Shown: positions 18,225-26,192 of the stretch, piece by piece
Layout: each line of letters opens with the position of its first letter
Position numbering within the stretch: the first letter of the stretch is position 1
The notes under the pieces: generated by a model
What the model saw: only the letters and a program-made list of their open reading frames with translations
What the model was told of the DNA's origin: nothing
The model's database searches: none
Position numbers and translations under genes: made by a program
Assembly (NCBI RefSeq): GCF_002531755.2
Contig: NZ_CP034998.1
Coordinates: 3,290,001 to 3,354,000 of the forward strand
Direction: 5' to 3'
DNA: 64,000 nt
Origin: Rhizobium acidisoli
GTDB taxonomy: Bacteria; Pseudomonadota; Alphaproteobacteria; Rhizobiales; Rhizobiaceae

Positions 18225-20008
18225 ACGCCACCCCTCGCCAGGAACCCGCCGATCTCAACGATCCCGCCCTGCGCGCCCGCGCCGTTGCCGCCGCGCGCGG
18301 CGACGCCCCCTTCGATGTGCTGATTACCGGCGGCCGGCTGCTCGACGCGGTGACCGGCCTGATCCGGGAGGCCGATATCGGCCTCGTCGGCGCCTTGATC
18401 GCAAGCGTCCATGTCCCGGCAAGCCGCACTGATGCGGCCGAGATCATCGATGCGGCGGGCAGCATCGCAGCACCCGGCCTGATCGACACCCATATGCATG
18501 TCGAAAGTTCGATGGTGACGCCGGCCGAATATGCGAGCGCCGTGCTGCCGCGCGGCGTCACCACCATCGTCTGGGATCCGCATGAATTCGGCAACGTCCA
18601 TGGTCTCGACGGCGTGCGTTGGGCGATCGAAGCGGCGCGCTCACTGCCGCTGCGCATGATCCTGCTCGCTCCCTCCTGCGTGCCATCGGCACCGGGGCTG
18701 GAACTTGCCGGCGCCGATTTCGATGCCGCCGTCATCGCCGAGATGTTGCGCGCCTCGGCCGTAGGCGGCGTCGCCGAGGTCATGAACATGCGCGGCGTCA
18801 TCGACGGAGATCCGCGCATGAGCGCCATCGTCAATGCCGGCCTCGCCTCCGGCAAGCTCGTTTGCGGCCATGCCCGCGGCCTTGGGGGTGCAGATCTCAA
18901 CGCCTTCATGGCAGCGGGCGTCACCTCCGACCACGAACTCACCTCCGGCGCCGACCTCGCCGCCAAGCTTTCAGCCGGCCTGACAATCGAGCTGCGCGGC
19001 TCCCACGACCATCTGCTTCAGGAATTCGTCGAGGTGCTGAACGGTCTCGGCCACCTGCCCGCGACCGTGACACTTTGCACCGACGACGTCTTTCCCGATG
19101 AACTCTGTCAAAGCGGCGGTCTCGACGATGTCGTCCGCCGCCTGGTGCGCTACGGCATGAAGCCGGAATGGGCGCTCCGGGCCGCGACCTTCAACGCCGC
19201 TCAGCGCCTGAAGCGCTCCGATCTCGGCCTTGTCGCCGCTGGCCGCCGCGCCGACATCGTGCTCTTCGAAGATCTTGAGGAATTCCGGGCGCGGCTGGTC
19301 ATCTCGAGCGGCCGCATCGTCGCCCGCGACGGCGGCATGCAGGGTGGCATTAAGCAGCTCGATACGGCGCCGCTTGAAAATTCGGTGAAGCTCCCGCAAT
19401 TCGTCGCGGATGATTTCCGCATCCCCTCGAAAGGCGAACGCGTCCGCGTCGCCACCATCGACCGCCCGCGTTTCACGCAATGGGGCGAGGCGGAGACGGA
19501 GGTCAGGAATGGGTTCGTCGTGCCGCCGACCGGCAGCGCCATGATCGCCGTCGCCCATCGCCACGGCAAGACCGACGGCATCCCGCGCATCGGTTTCCTC
19601 ACCGGCTGGGGCGAATGGCGCGGCGCCTTCTGCACCACCGTCTCGCATGACAGCCACAACCTCACCGTCTTCGGCGGCAATGCCCGCGACATGGCGCTCG
19701 CCGCCAACGCCGTCATATCAGCCGGCGGCGGCATGGCGGTCGCCAGAGACGGCGCGATCGAGGCAATCCTGCCGCTGCCGCTCTCCGGCCTGGTGACCGA
19801 CGCATCGCTGAAGGACACAGCTTCGGCCTTCGCCGGCATCCGCAAGGCCATGGAAAAAATCGTCGATTGGAAACCGCCCTATCGGGTCTTCAAGGCCTGC
19901 TTCGGCGCCACGCTTGCCTGCAATGCCGGCCCGCACCAGACCGACCGGGGGATTGCCGATGTGGTGACGGGCAAGGTGCTGGAAAGTCCCGTGTCGGAGG
20001 TTTTGTAA
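18221..20008 (+). CDS. ade: Adenine deaminase
   Basis: The enzyme deaminates adenine to hypoxanthine and ammonia in purine salvage. Amidohydrolase-fold metal ligands are visible: HMHVESSM near residue 88 (HxH), a later HARGLGG segment, and TSDHE. The C-terminal adenine-deaminase region (FCTTVSHDSHNLTVFGGNARDM) is intact. The 595-residue length suits the bacterial Ade family. The ATG overlaps the nucleoside hydrolase stop (ATGA). It is the last gene of the operon; a palindromic element follows before the convergent gene. Confidence 0.93.
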   Translation: MNATPRQEPADLNDPALRARAVAAARGDAPFDVLITGGRLLDAVTGLIREADIGLVGALIASVHVPASRTDAAEIIDAAGSIAAPGLIDTHMHVESSMVTPAEYASAVLPRGVTTIVWDPHEFGNVHGLDGVRWAIEAARSLPLRMILLAPSCVPSAPGLELAGADFDAAVIAEMLRASAVGGVAEVMNMRGVIDGDPRMSAIVNAGLASGKLVCGHARGLGGADLNAFMAAGVTSDHELTSGADLAAKLSAGLTIELRGSHDHLLQEFVEVLNGLGHLPATVTLCTDDVFPDELCQSGGLDDVVRRLVRYGMKPEWALRAATFNAAQRLKRSDLGLVAAGRRADIVLFEDLEEFRARLVISSGRIVARDGGMQGGIKQLDTAPLENSVKLPQFVADDFRIPSKGERVRVATIDRPRFTQWGEAETEVRNGFVVPPTGSAMIAVAHRHGKTDGIPRIGFLTGWGEWRGAFCTTVSHDSHNLTVFGGNARDMALAANAVISAGGGMAVARDGAIEAILPLPLSGLVTDASLKDTASAFAGIRKAMEKIVDWKPPYRVFKACFGATLACNAGPHQTDRGIADVVTGKVLESPVSEVL

Positions 20009-20049
20009 GTCTGGACGCACAGACCATCAAGTGAGGGATTGCCGTGCAG

Positions 20050-20166
20050 CCCCCTCATCCGCCCTACGGGCACCTTCTGCCCGAGGGGTAGAAGGGGAAT
20101 CGAGACGTTGCTACAAGTCCCTTCTCCCCAGCGGGGAGAAGGTGCCCGCAGGGCGGATGAGGGGGC
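20050..20166. repeat. RIME-like palindromic intergenic element
   Basis: The left arm starting CCCCCTCATCCGCCCT and the right arm ending GGGCGGATGAGGGGG are near-perfect reverse complements. Inner hairpins (CTTCTCCCCAGCGGGGAGAAG) form a mosaic typical of Rhizobium intergenic mosaic elements. It lies between two convergent genes (ends 20008 and 20180), where it could act as bidirectional terminator or mRNA 3'-end stabiliser. The same family occurs at 23469-23640. Confidence 0.85.
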
Positions 20167-20179
20167 CGCAAACGTGGTG

Positions 20180-21349
20180 CTAACCCTTCAACTCCCGTTC
20201 CACCAACGCCACCCAATAAGCCGCCCCATACCCAAGCGCCTCGTCATTGAAATCATAAGCGGTGTTGTGATGCAGCGCCCCGTCCACTGCCGGCCCATTG
20301 CCGAGCCAGACGTAGCAGCCTGGCGCATTCTGCGCGAAGAAGGCAAAGTCGTCGCCTGCTGTCGACGGCGGAAAGCTCGTCCGTACCTTCCCGCCGAACA
20401 CCGTGCCGGCGGCGGCAAGCGCTCGGGAGGTCGCATCCCCATCATTGACGACGGGCGGTATGCGTCGTTCGAAACGATAATCGGCCGATATGCCGTACAT
20501 GGCGGCCGTTCCGCTGGCCAGCCGGCCGATCTGGCTCTCCAGCTGATCGCGCACATCGGGCGAATAGGCCCGTGCCGTTCCGCCGATCTCCACGATATCG
20601 GGAATGACATTCAAAGCCTTCGGGTCGCCCGCCTGCAGGAAACAGGCGCTGACGACGGCCGGCTGCAGCGGATCGACCACCCGCCCGACGATCGTCTGCA
20701 GCGATGACAGGAAGGTGGCGGCGGCGGTGATCGGATCGCGGCCGAGATGCGGCTTGGCGCCGTGCGTGCCGATGCCGCGAAAGGTGATGCGCCAGCTGTC
20801 GGAGGAAGCAAGCTGCGGTCCCTCGACCACGGCGATCTCATCGACCGATAGCCCCGGCATATTGTGCAGCCCGTAGACGGCGTCACAGGGGAAAAGCTTA
20901 AACAGCCCCTCCTCCACCATGCGCTTCGCGCCGCCGCGGCCCTCTTCGGCCGGCTGGAAGATGAAATGCACCGTGCCGGAAAAAGCCCGCGTCGCCGCAA
21001 GATATCGTGCGGCGCCAAGAAGCGTCGCCGTATGGCCGTCATGGCCGCAGGCATGCATCTTTCCCGATACAGTCGATTTATAAGCCCGCTCCGCCATTTC
21101 AGGCATGGCGAGCGCATCCATATCGGCCCTGAGCCCGATCCTGCGCGTGCCGTTGCCGACTTTGAGCGTGCCGACCACGCCGGTGCCGGCCAGCCCGCGA
21201 TGCACCGTGATATCAGCCTCCTCGAGAAGCCTCGCGACGATGCCGGCAGTGCGCTCCTCCTCGAAGCCGAGTTCGGGATGGGCATGCAGATCGCGGCGCA
21301 AAGAGGTCAGGAACGGCAGATCGTCCTTGATCCGGGCGGGGATGGTCAT
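20180..21349 (-). CDS. M20-family amidohydrolase (hippurate hydrolase/N-acyl amino acid hydrolase type)
   Basis: This is a 389-residue zinc/manganese amidohydrolase. Motifs in order: RRDLHAHPELGFEE at the N-terminus, RADMDALAM, the metal-binding HACGHDGHT near residue 100, FQPAEEGRGGAK with the catalytic Glu, the dimerisation-domain GTHGAKPH, and the C-terminal TAGDDFAFF. It is the last gene of the tct transporter run on this strand (91 bp after tctA), so its substrate, an N-acylated amino acid or similar amide, may be what the transporter brings in. Exact specificity is unknown. Confidence 0.88.
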   Translation of the reverse strand: MTIPARIKDDLPFLTSLRRDLHAHPELGFEEERTAGIVARLLEEADITVHRGLAGTGVVGTLKVGNGTRRIGLRADMDALAMPEMAERAYKSTVSGKMHACGHDGHTATLLGAARYLAATRAFSGTVHFIFQPAEEGRGGAKRMVEEGLFKLFPCDAVYGLHNMPGLSVDEIAVVEGPQLASSDSWRITFRGIGTHGAKPHLGRDPITAAATFLSSLQTIVGRVVDPLQPAVVSACFLQAGDPKALNVIPDIVEIGGTARAYSPDVRDQLESQIGRLASGTAAMYGISADYRFERRIPPVVNDGDATSRALAAAGTVFGGKVRTSFPPSTAGDDFAFFAQNAPGCYVWLGNGPAVDGALHHNTAYDFNDEALGYGAAYWVALVERELKG

Positions 21350-21440
21350 GAGCCTGGATATCCTGTCAAGCGTAGCGGGCGCCCATCGGCGCCCGCGTCA
21401 GATCATCCTTTGTTGATCAAACAGCCCGCAAGTTCAACCA

Positions 21441-22949
21441 TCAAGTCTCCTCGACGAACACCTCTTCGCGCTTCTTCTTGACGCTCGGCAGGAAGACCAC
21501 GATGAGCACGGCGACCGCGATCGCCAGAAGCGTGGCGCTGATCGGCCGTGTGACGAAGGTAGTGGGATCGCCGCGCGACAGGATCATCGCACGCCGCAGG
21601 TTCTCTTCGAGCAGCGGCCCGAGCACGAAGCCGAGCAGGAGCGGCGCCGGCTCGCAGCGAAGCTTTGCCAGCACGTAGCCGATCAGCCCGAAGAAGGCGA
21701 CGGCATAGAGGTCGTAGACATTGGCGTTGACGCTGTAGACCCCGATCGAGCAGAAGGCCATGATGATGGGGAAAAGCACATAATAGGGCACGGTCAGCAG
21801 TTTCACCCAGAGCCCGATCAGCGGCAGGTTGAGGATGACCAGCATCAAATTGCCGATCCACATCGAGGCGATGATGCCCCAAAACAGCGCCGGCTGCTCG
21901 GTGGCGACATTCGGTCCCGGCACGATCCCCTGAATGATCATGGCGCCGACCATCAGCGCCATGACGGGATTGGCCGGAATGCCGAGCGTCAAAAGCGGAA
22001 TGAACGAGGTCTGCGCCCCGGCATTGTTGGCCGATTCCGGACCCGCCACGCCGGCGACGGCGCCCCTGCCAAACTCCTCCGGCGTCTTCGACAGGCGTTT
22101 CTCCACCGTATAGGAGGCAAAGGAGGCAAGGATCGCGCCGCCACCCGGCAGGATGCCGAGCGCCGAACCGATCGCCGTGCCGCGAATGATCGGCGCGATC
22201 ATCTCCTTGAATTCCTGACGAGACGGCAACAGGCCGGACACCTTGGCCATCAGCACCGAGCGGGTCGACTCGCCTTCAAGATTGCGCAGGATTTCCGCCA
22301 CGCCGAAGACCCCGACCGCGAGCGCCACGAAATTCAGTCCGTCGGCATATTCGCGGATGCCGAGCGTGAAGCGCGGCGTGCCGGTATAGATGTCGGTGCC
22401 GACGAGACCGAGCAGCAGCCCGAGCGCCACCATCGCCAGCGCCTTGACGACGGAGCCGTGCGCGAGCGCAATCGACGAAACAAGGCCGACGATCATCAGC
22501 GAGAAATATTCCGCCGAGCCGAATTCCAGCGCGATGGCGGTAAGCGGCGGCGCGAAAATCGCAACGAGGAAGGTCGAGACCGTGCCGGCAAAGAACGAAC
22601 CGAGTGCGGCGATCGCAAGCGCTGCTCCCGCCCTGCCCTTGCGCGCCATCTGGTAACCGTCGATTGCGGTGACGGCGGAGGAGGATTCGCCCGGCATGTT
22701 GATGAGGATCGCCGTCGTCGAACCGCCGTACTGGGCGCCGTAATAAATGCCGGCCAGCATGATCAGCGAGGAGACCGGTTCGAGCTGGAAGGTGATCGGC
22801 AAAAGCATGGCGATCGTCGCCGTGGCGCCGATACCGGGCAGCACGCCGATCAGCGTGCCGAGCAGCACGCCGATCAGGCAGAAGAGCAGGTTATCCAGAG
22901 TGCCGGCTGTCGCAAAGCCGAGCGCGAGATTGCTGAAAAGATCCATCAT
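21441..22949 (-). CDS. tctA: Tripartite tricarboxylate transporter large membrane subunit
   Basis: This is the TctA-family permease of about 500 residues with some 11-12 membrane segments. Family motifs include [60 protein letters not shown] and the C-terminal [11 protein letters not shown]. It uses the ion gradient to move a substrate delivered by the TctC binding protein. It follows tctB by 6 bp. The family name does not fix the substrate; many TTT systems carry compounds other than citrate. Confidence 0.93.
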   Translation of the reverse strand: MMDLFSNLALGFATAGTLDNLLFCLIGVLLGTLIGVLPGIGATATIAMLLPITFQLEPVSSLIMLAGIYYGAQYGGSTTAILINMPGESSSAVTAIDGYQMARKGRAGAALAIAALGSFFAGTVSTFLVAIFAPPLTAIALEFGSAEYFSLMIVGLVSSIALAHGSVVKALAMVALGLLLGLVGTDIYTGTPRFTLGIREYADGLNFVALAVGVFGVAEILRNLEGESTRSVLMAKVSGLLPSRQEFKEMIAPIIRGTAIGSALGILPGGGAILASFASYTVEKRLSKTPEEFGRGAVAGVAGPESANNAGAQTSFIPLLTLGIPANPVMALMVGAMIIQGIVPGPNVATEQPALFWGIIASMWIGNLMLVILNLPLIGLWVKLLTVPYYVLFPIIMAFCSIGVYSVNANVYDLYAVAFFGLIGYVLAKLRCEPAPLLLGFVLGPLLEENLRRAMILSRGDPTTFVTRPISATLLAIAVAVLIVVFLPSVKKKREEVFVEET

Positions 22950-22955
22950 CGTCTC

Positions 22956-23417
22956 CTAGAACCGGACCCAGGGGCCGAAGCGCTCGAACGGCAGGCCCAG
23001 CCCATAGCTGAAGACCCCCACCGAAAAGACCGTCAGCAGCAGCGAAAGAATGATCGCGAAGAACACGTTCATCTTTTGCGACGCGAAGCAGGCGATGAAT
23101 GCGGTGAAGAACAGCGCCGGCGCAAATCCGAGCCCGCGCACCGTCAGCCCGAAGAAGACAGGCGCCGGCAGGATGAAGAACATGCCGCGCCAGGCAAAGA
23201 GACCGATCGGCTCGCCCTCGACGCGCAGCGCCTGAATGAAGATGATCGCGCCGAGAAGCACGAGCACGCCGGCTAGCACCAGCGGAAAATACCCGGGCCC
23301 CATGCGCACCGCCGTGCCAAGGTCGAGCCCCAGCGACTGGATGGCGAAGAAAGCGCCGGTCGCGACGAAAAGCCCGCCGCAGATCGCATTGGTGGTATCG
23401 AAACTGATGGATTTCAT
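22956..23417 (-). CDS. tctB: Tripartite tricarboxylate transporter small membrane subunit
   Basis: The 153-residue protein has four hydrophobic segments, with the TctB-typical RMGPGYFPLVLAGVLVLLG motif near residues 37-58. It works with TctA as the membrane part. It is separated from tctC upstream by a palindromic element of about 170 bp and joined closely to tctA. Confidence 0.9.
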   Translation of the reverse strand: MKSISFDTTNAICGGLFVATGAFFAIQSLGLDLGTAVRMGPGYFPLVLAGVLVLLGAIIFIQALRVEGEPIGLFAWRGMFFILPAPVFFGLTVRGLGFAPALFFTAFIACFASQKMNVFFAIILSLLLTVFSVGVFSYGLGLPFERFGPWVRF

Positions 23418-23468
23418 GGTGTCTCCTGGAGTTGGAGATGGTTCACGTGATGCGGTTGCTGCGGCGAT

Positions 23469-23640
23469 TCCCCCTCATCCGCCTGCCGACACCTTCTCCC
23501 CGCATGCGGGGAGAAGGAGATCCGCCGCGGCCTCTCGCCTTTGCCGTCGCTATTCGGGGCTCCCCTCTCCCCGCATGCGGGGGTCCGAAGGACGGGTCGA
23601 GACCAGTGGCTCGACCCCGGTCGGGTTAGGGTGAGGGGCT
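23469..23640. repeat. RIME-like palindromic element inside the tct operon
   Basis: It contains a perfect 26-bp palindrome at 23492-23517 (CCTTCTCCCCGCA and its reverse complement), a second CTCCCCGCATGCGGGG copy near 23575 and outer CCCCTCATCC/GTGAGGGG arms. It shares its arms with the 20050-20166 element. Its site between tctC and tctB could stabilise the upstream tctC message and lower downstream expression, giving excess binding protein. Confidence 0.85.
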
Positions 23641-23659
23641 ATTCCTGGCGCATCCCTCA

Positions 23660-24643
23660 CTAGTCCGCATATTCGCCGGCAGCCTCGATCACCGGCTTCC
23701 AGCGGGCGATCTCGCTTTCGAGCTTGGCCTTCAGCGCAGCCGGCGTAGCATCGGCGTCGGAGGAAGGCGTCGTGCCGAGCTCGGCGAAGCGGGCGCCGAC
23801 ATTCGGGTCCTTCAGTGCGACCTGCAGCGACTTCGACAGGCGTTCGTTGATGGCGGCCGGCGTGCCCTTCGGCGTGTAGAGGCCGTGCCAGATGCCGACT
23901 TCGAAGCCTGGCAGGCCGGCTTCGACTGCCGTCGGAATGTCCTTCATCACGTCGAGGCGCTTGGGCGAGGTCACGGCATAGGCCTTGATCGTGCCACCCT
24001 GGATCTGCTTGGTCGTGTTGGTCGTCTGGTCGCACATGATGTCGACCTGGCCGCCGAGCAAGTCGGTCATGGCAGGGCCGGTGCCCTTGTAGGGAACGGT
24101 GGTGAGCGGTGTCTGGATGGCGCTCATGAACATCATGCCGCAGAGATGCGAGGCCGCACCGATACCGGCATTGGCGACCGTCACCTTGTCCTTGTTGGCC
24201 TTGACGTAGTCGATCAGGCCCTTGAGGTCGGTCGGCTCGAAATCCTTGCGGGCGACGATCGTCATCGGCACCTCGGTGACGAGGCCGACATAATCGAAGG
24301 CGCCGAGCGTGTCATAGGCGAGCTTGCGATAAAGCGTGGCGCTGGTCGCCATGCCGATATGGTGCAGCAGGATCGTGTAGCCGTCGGGATCAGCACTCGC
24401 CACGCGGCCGGCGCCGAGCGTGCCGCCGGCGCCGCCGACATTTTCGACGACGATCTGCTGGCCGAGATCCTTCGACATGGATTCGGCGACGAGGCGCGCG
24501 ACGGTGTCGGTCGGGCCGCCGGCCGCAAAGGGCACGACCATGGTGATGGTGCGTTCGGGATAGGTCTGCGCCGAAGCGGCGCCGGCGAGAAGAGAGACTG
24601 CGGCAGCCGCGGTCAGGCCGAGCATGGCCTTCAGAATTTTCAT
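23660..24643 (-). CDS. tctC: Tripartite tricarboxylate transporter substrate-binding protein
   Basis: This is a Bug/TctC-family periplasmic binding protein, 327 residues. The start at 24643 has GGGAGGAA at ideal spacing and yields a clean signal peptide (MKILKAMLGLTAAAAVSLLA, cut after ASA). Family features follow: YPERTITMVVPFAAGGPTDT near the N-terminus of the mature chain, ADPDGYTILLHH, and GGQVDIMCDQT. It is the first gene of tctCBA and lies downstream of the two-component genes on the same strand. Confidence 0.92.
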   Translation of the reverse strand: MKILKAMLGLTAAAAVSLLAGAASAQTYPERTITMVVPFAAGGPTDTVARLVAESMSKDLGQQIVVENVGGAGGTLGAGRVASADPDGYTILLHHIGMATSATLYRKLAYDTLGAFDYVGLVTEVPMTIVARKDFEPTDLKGLIDYVKANKDKVTVANAGIGAASHLCGMMFMSAIQTPLTTVPYKGTGPAMTDLLGGQVDIMCDQTTNTTKQIQGGTIKAYAVTSPKRLDVMKDIPTAVEAGLPGFEVGIWHGLYTPKGTPAAINERLSKSLQVALKDPNVGARFAELGTTPSSDADATPAALKAKLESEIARWKPVIEAAGEYAD

Positions 24644-24679
24644 CGTTTCCTCCCTGATGAAACAAGCAAGCCCGCCGAC

Positions 24680-24694
24680 ACATCCTCCGTGCCG
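24680..24694 (-). promoter_or_regulatory. Candidate sigma-54 promoter of tctC
   Basis: On the minus strand CGGCACGGAGGATGT matches the sigma-54 -24 box well (GGCACG) with correct GG-to-GY spacing but a weak -12 box (GT in place of GC). A start some 12 bp on would leave a leader of about 25 nt before tctC. The adjacent regulator is a sigma-54 activator, which is why the weak match is listed. Confidence 0.35.
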
Positions 24695-24810
24695 GGCATG
24701 GCCTATTTGCCGCCGGGAAAAACCGAGCCGCAATCATTGCAGCCACTTCCGAGAGATTATTTTGCGACAGTGCGATGCAGCATGGGTCGATTTGGAAACA
24801 AACGGCTGAT

Positions 24811-24836
24811 GCGATGGGTGGATTTCCACCCATCGC
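24811..24836. promoter_or_regulatory. Perfect 12-bp inverted repeat, candidate activator-binding site
   Basis: GCGATGGGTGGA and TCCACCCATCGC are separated by TT, about 120-150 bp upstream of the candidate tctC promoter. That is a typical distance for an enhancer site of an NtrC/DctD-type activator. No T-tract follows on the minus strand, so it is less likely to be a terminator of the regulator gene ending at 24858. Confidence 0.55.
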
Positions 24837-24857
24837 GAACACGGGCAGCGGCCGGAA

Positions 24858-26192
24858 TTAGCCTTCGGTGGTCAGCATCCGCTTGTCGAGCCCGTATTTC
24901 TGCATCTTTTCGTAGAGTGTCTTCCGGGAAATGCCGAGTGTCTCATAAACCGGCTTGAGGCTGCCGCCATGCGCCACCAGCGCGCTGGCAATGACGCCCC
25001 GTTCGAATTCGGCGACGCGCTCCGCAAGCCCGGTCGCCTCCTCGGACTGCGGCCCGCCATCATCGAGACCGAGAACCAGTCGGTCGGCGGCATTCCTGAG
25101 TTCGCGCACGTTGCCCGGCCAGTCGCGCTGGGCGATGTCGGAGATCACCTCGGGCGGCGCGGCCACCTCGTCGCGGCCGTAGCGGGCGGCCGCCTCCCGC
25201 ACCAGCTGCAGAAAGAGCAGCGGAACATCCGGCCGGCGCTGCGACAGCGACGGCACATGCAGCGTCGCAACGTTCAGCCGATAGAAGAGATCGGCGCGGA
25301 AGCGCCCAGCCGCCACCTCCGCCTCCAGATCCACCTTGCTCGTGGCGATAAAGCGCACGTCGAGCGCCACCGTCTCATTCGATCCCAACCGCGAAATCAC
25401 CCGCTCCTGCAGCACCCGCAGGAACTTCGCCTGCAGGTCGAAGGGCATGGAGCCGATTTCGTCGAGGAGGATGGTGCCGCCGCGCCCATGTTCGAATTTT
25501 CCGTAGCGCGGCCTCACCGCGCCGGGAAAGGCGCCCACCTCATGGCCGAAGAGCTCGCTTTCGATCAGGTTTGCCGGCAGCGCGGCGCAATTGATTGCGA
25601 TGAACGGCCGGCTCGCCCGGGCGCTGATATCGTGAAGCGCCCGCGCCACCACTTCCTTGCCGGCCCCGGTCTCGCCGACAACGAGCGTATCGGCATCGCT
25701 CGCCCCGATCGCCCGGATGCGGTAGCGCAGATCCACCATCACCTGCGTGCGCCCTGGCAGCCGCGCTTCGAGATCGTCGCGCTTGCCGGCGACTGCCTTC
25801 AGCAGACGGTTTTCAAGCACGAGGCCGCGCCGCTCCATCGCCCGGCGGATGACGCCGGCCAGCATCTCCGGCGTGAACGGCTTCTCGATGAAATCATAGG
25901 CGCCCTCACGCATCGCCTTCACCGCCAGCTGAACGTCGCCGTGGCCGGTAACCAGAATGACCGGCACTTCCGGGTCGAGTTCGCGGATCTTCTGCATCAG
26001 CGTCATGCCGTCCATGCCGGGCATGCGGATGTCGCTGACGACGACGCCGGGAAAACTGTAGCCGATCAATTCCAGCACATGATCGCCGTTCGAAAAGGTC
26101 TCGACGCTGAAACCGGACAGCTCCAGCGCCTGCGCCGTCGAGCGGCGCAACTCCTCCTCGTCGTCGACCAGCAGGATCTTCGCATCGTTCAT
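24858..26192 (-). CDS. DctD-like sigma-54-dependent response regulator
   Basis: The 444-residue protein has three domains. The receiver (about 1-120) has acidic pocket DDEEE, phospho-acceptor in VVVSDIRMPGMDG and Lys in FIEKPF. The central AAA+ domain has Walker A GETGAGKE and Walker B ILLDEIG. A C-terminal Fis-type helix-turn-helix follows (GGSLKPVYETLGISRKTLYEKM). The sigma-54 contact loop reads GAFPGA instead of the usual GAFTGA. Its ATG overlaps the kinase stop (4 bp). The neighbouring tct genes are the likely target. Confidence 0.92.
   Translation of the reverse strand: MNDAKILLVDDEEELRRSTAQALELSGFSVETFSNGDHVLELIGYSFPGVVVSDIRMPGMDGMTLMQKIRELDPEVPVILVTGHGDVQLAVKAMREGAYDFIEKPFTPEMLAGVIRRAMERRGLVLENRLLKAVAGKRDDLEARLPGRTQVMVDLRYRIRAIGASDADTLVVGETGAGKEVVARALHDISARASRPFIAINCAALPANLIESELFGHEVGAFPGAVRPRYGKFEHGRGGTILLDEIGSMPFDLQAKFLRVLQERVISRLGSNETVALDVRFIATSKVDLEAEVAAGRFRADLFYRLNVATLHVPSLSQRRPDVPLLFLQLVREAAARYGRDEVAAPPEVISDIAQRDWPGNVRELRNAADRLVLGLDDGGPQSEEATGLAERVAEFERGVIASALVAHGGSLKPVYETLGISRKTLYEKMQKYGLDKRMLTTEG

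Noticed and set aside
20050..23640. CRISPR array, suggested by the repeated CTTCTCCCC units
   Set aside because: Only two palindromic elements, not evenly spaced direct repeats, and no cas genes.
24729..24748. TGGC...TTGC sequence on the minus strand upstream of tctC as sigma-54 promoter
   Set aside because: The GG to GC distance is 11 bp in place of 10, so it should not be recognised.
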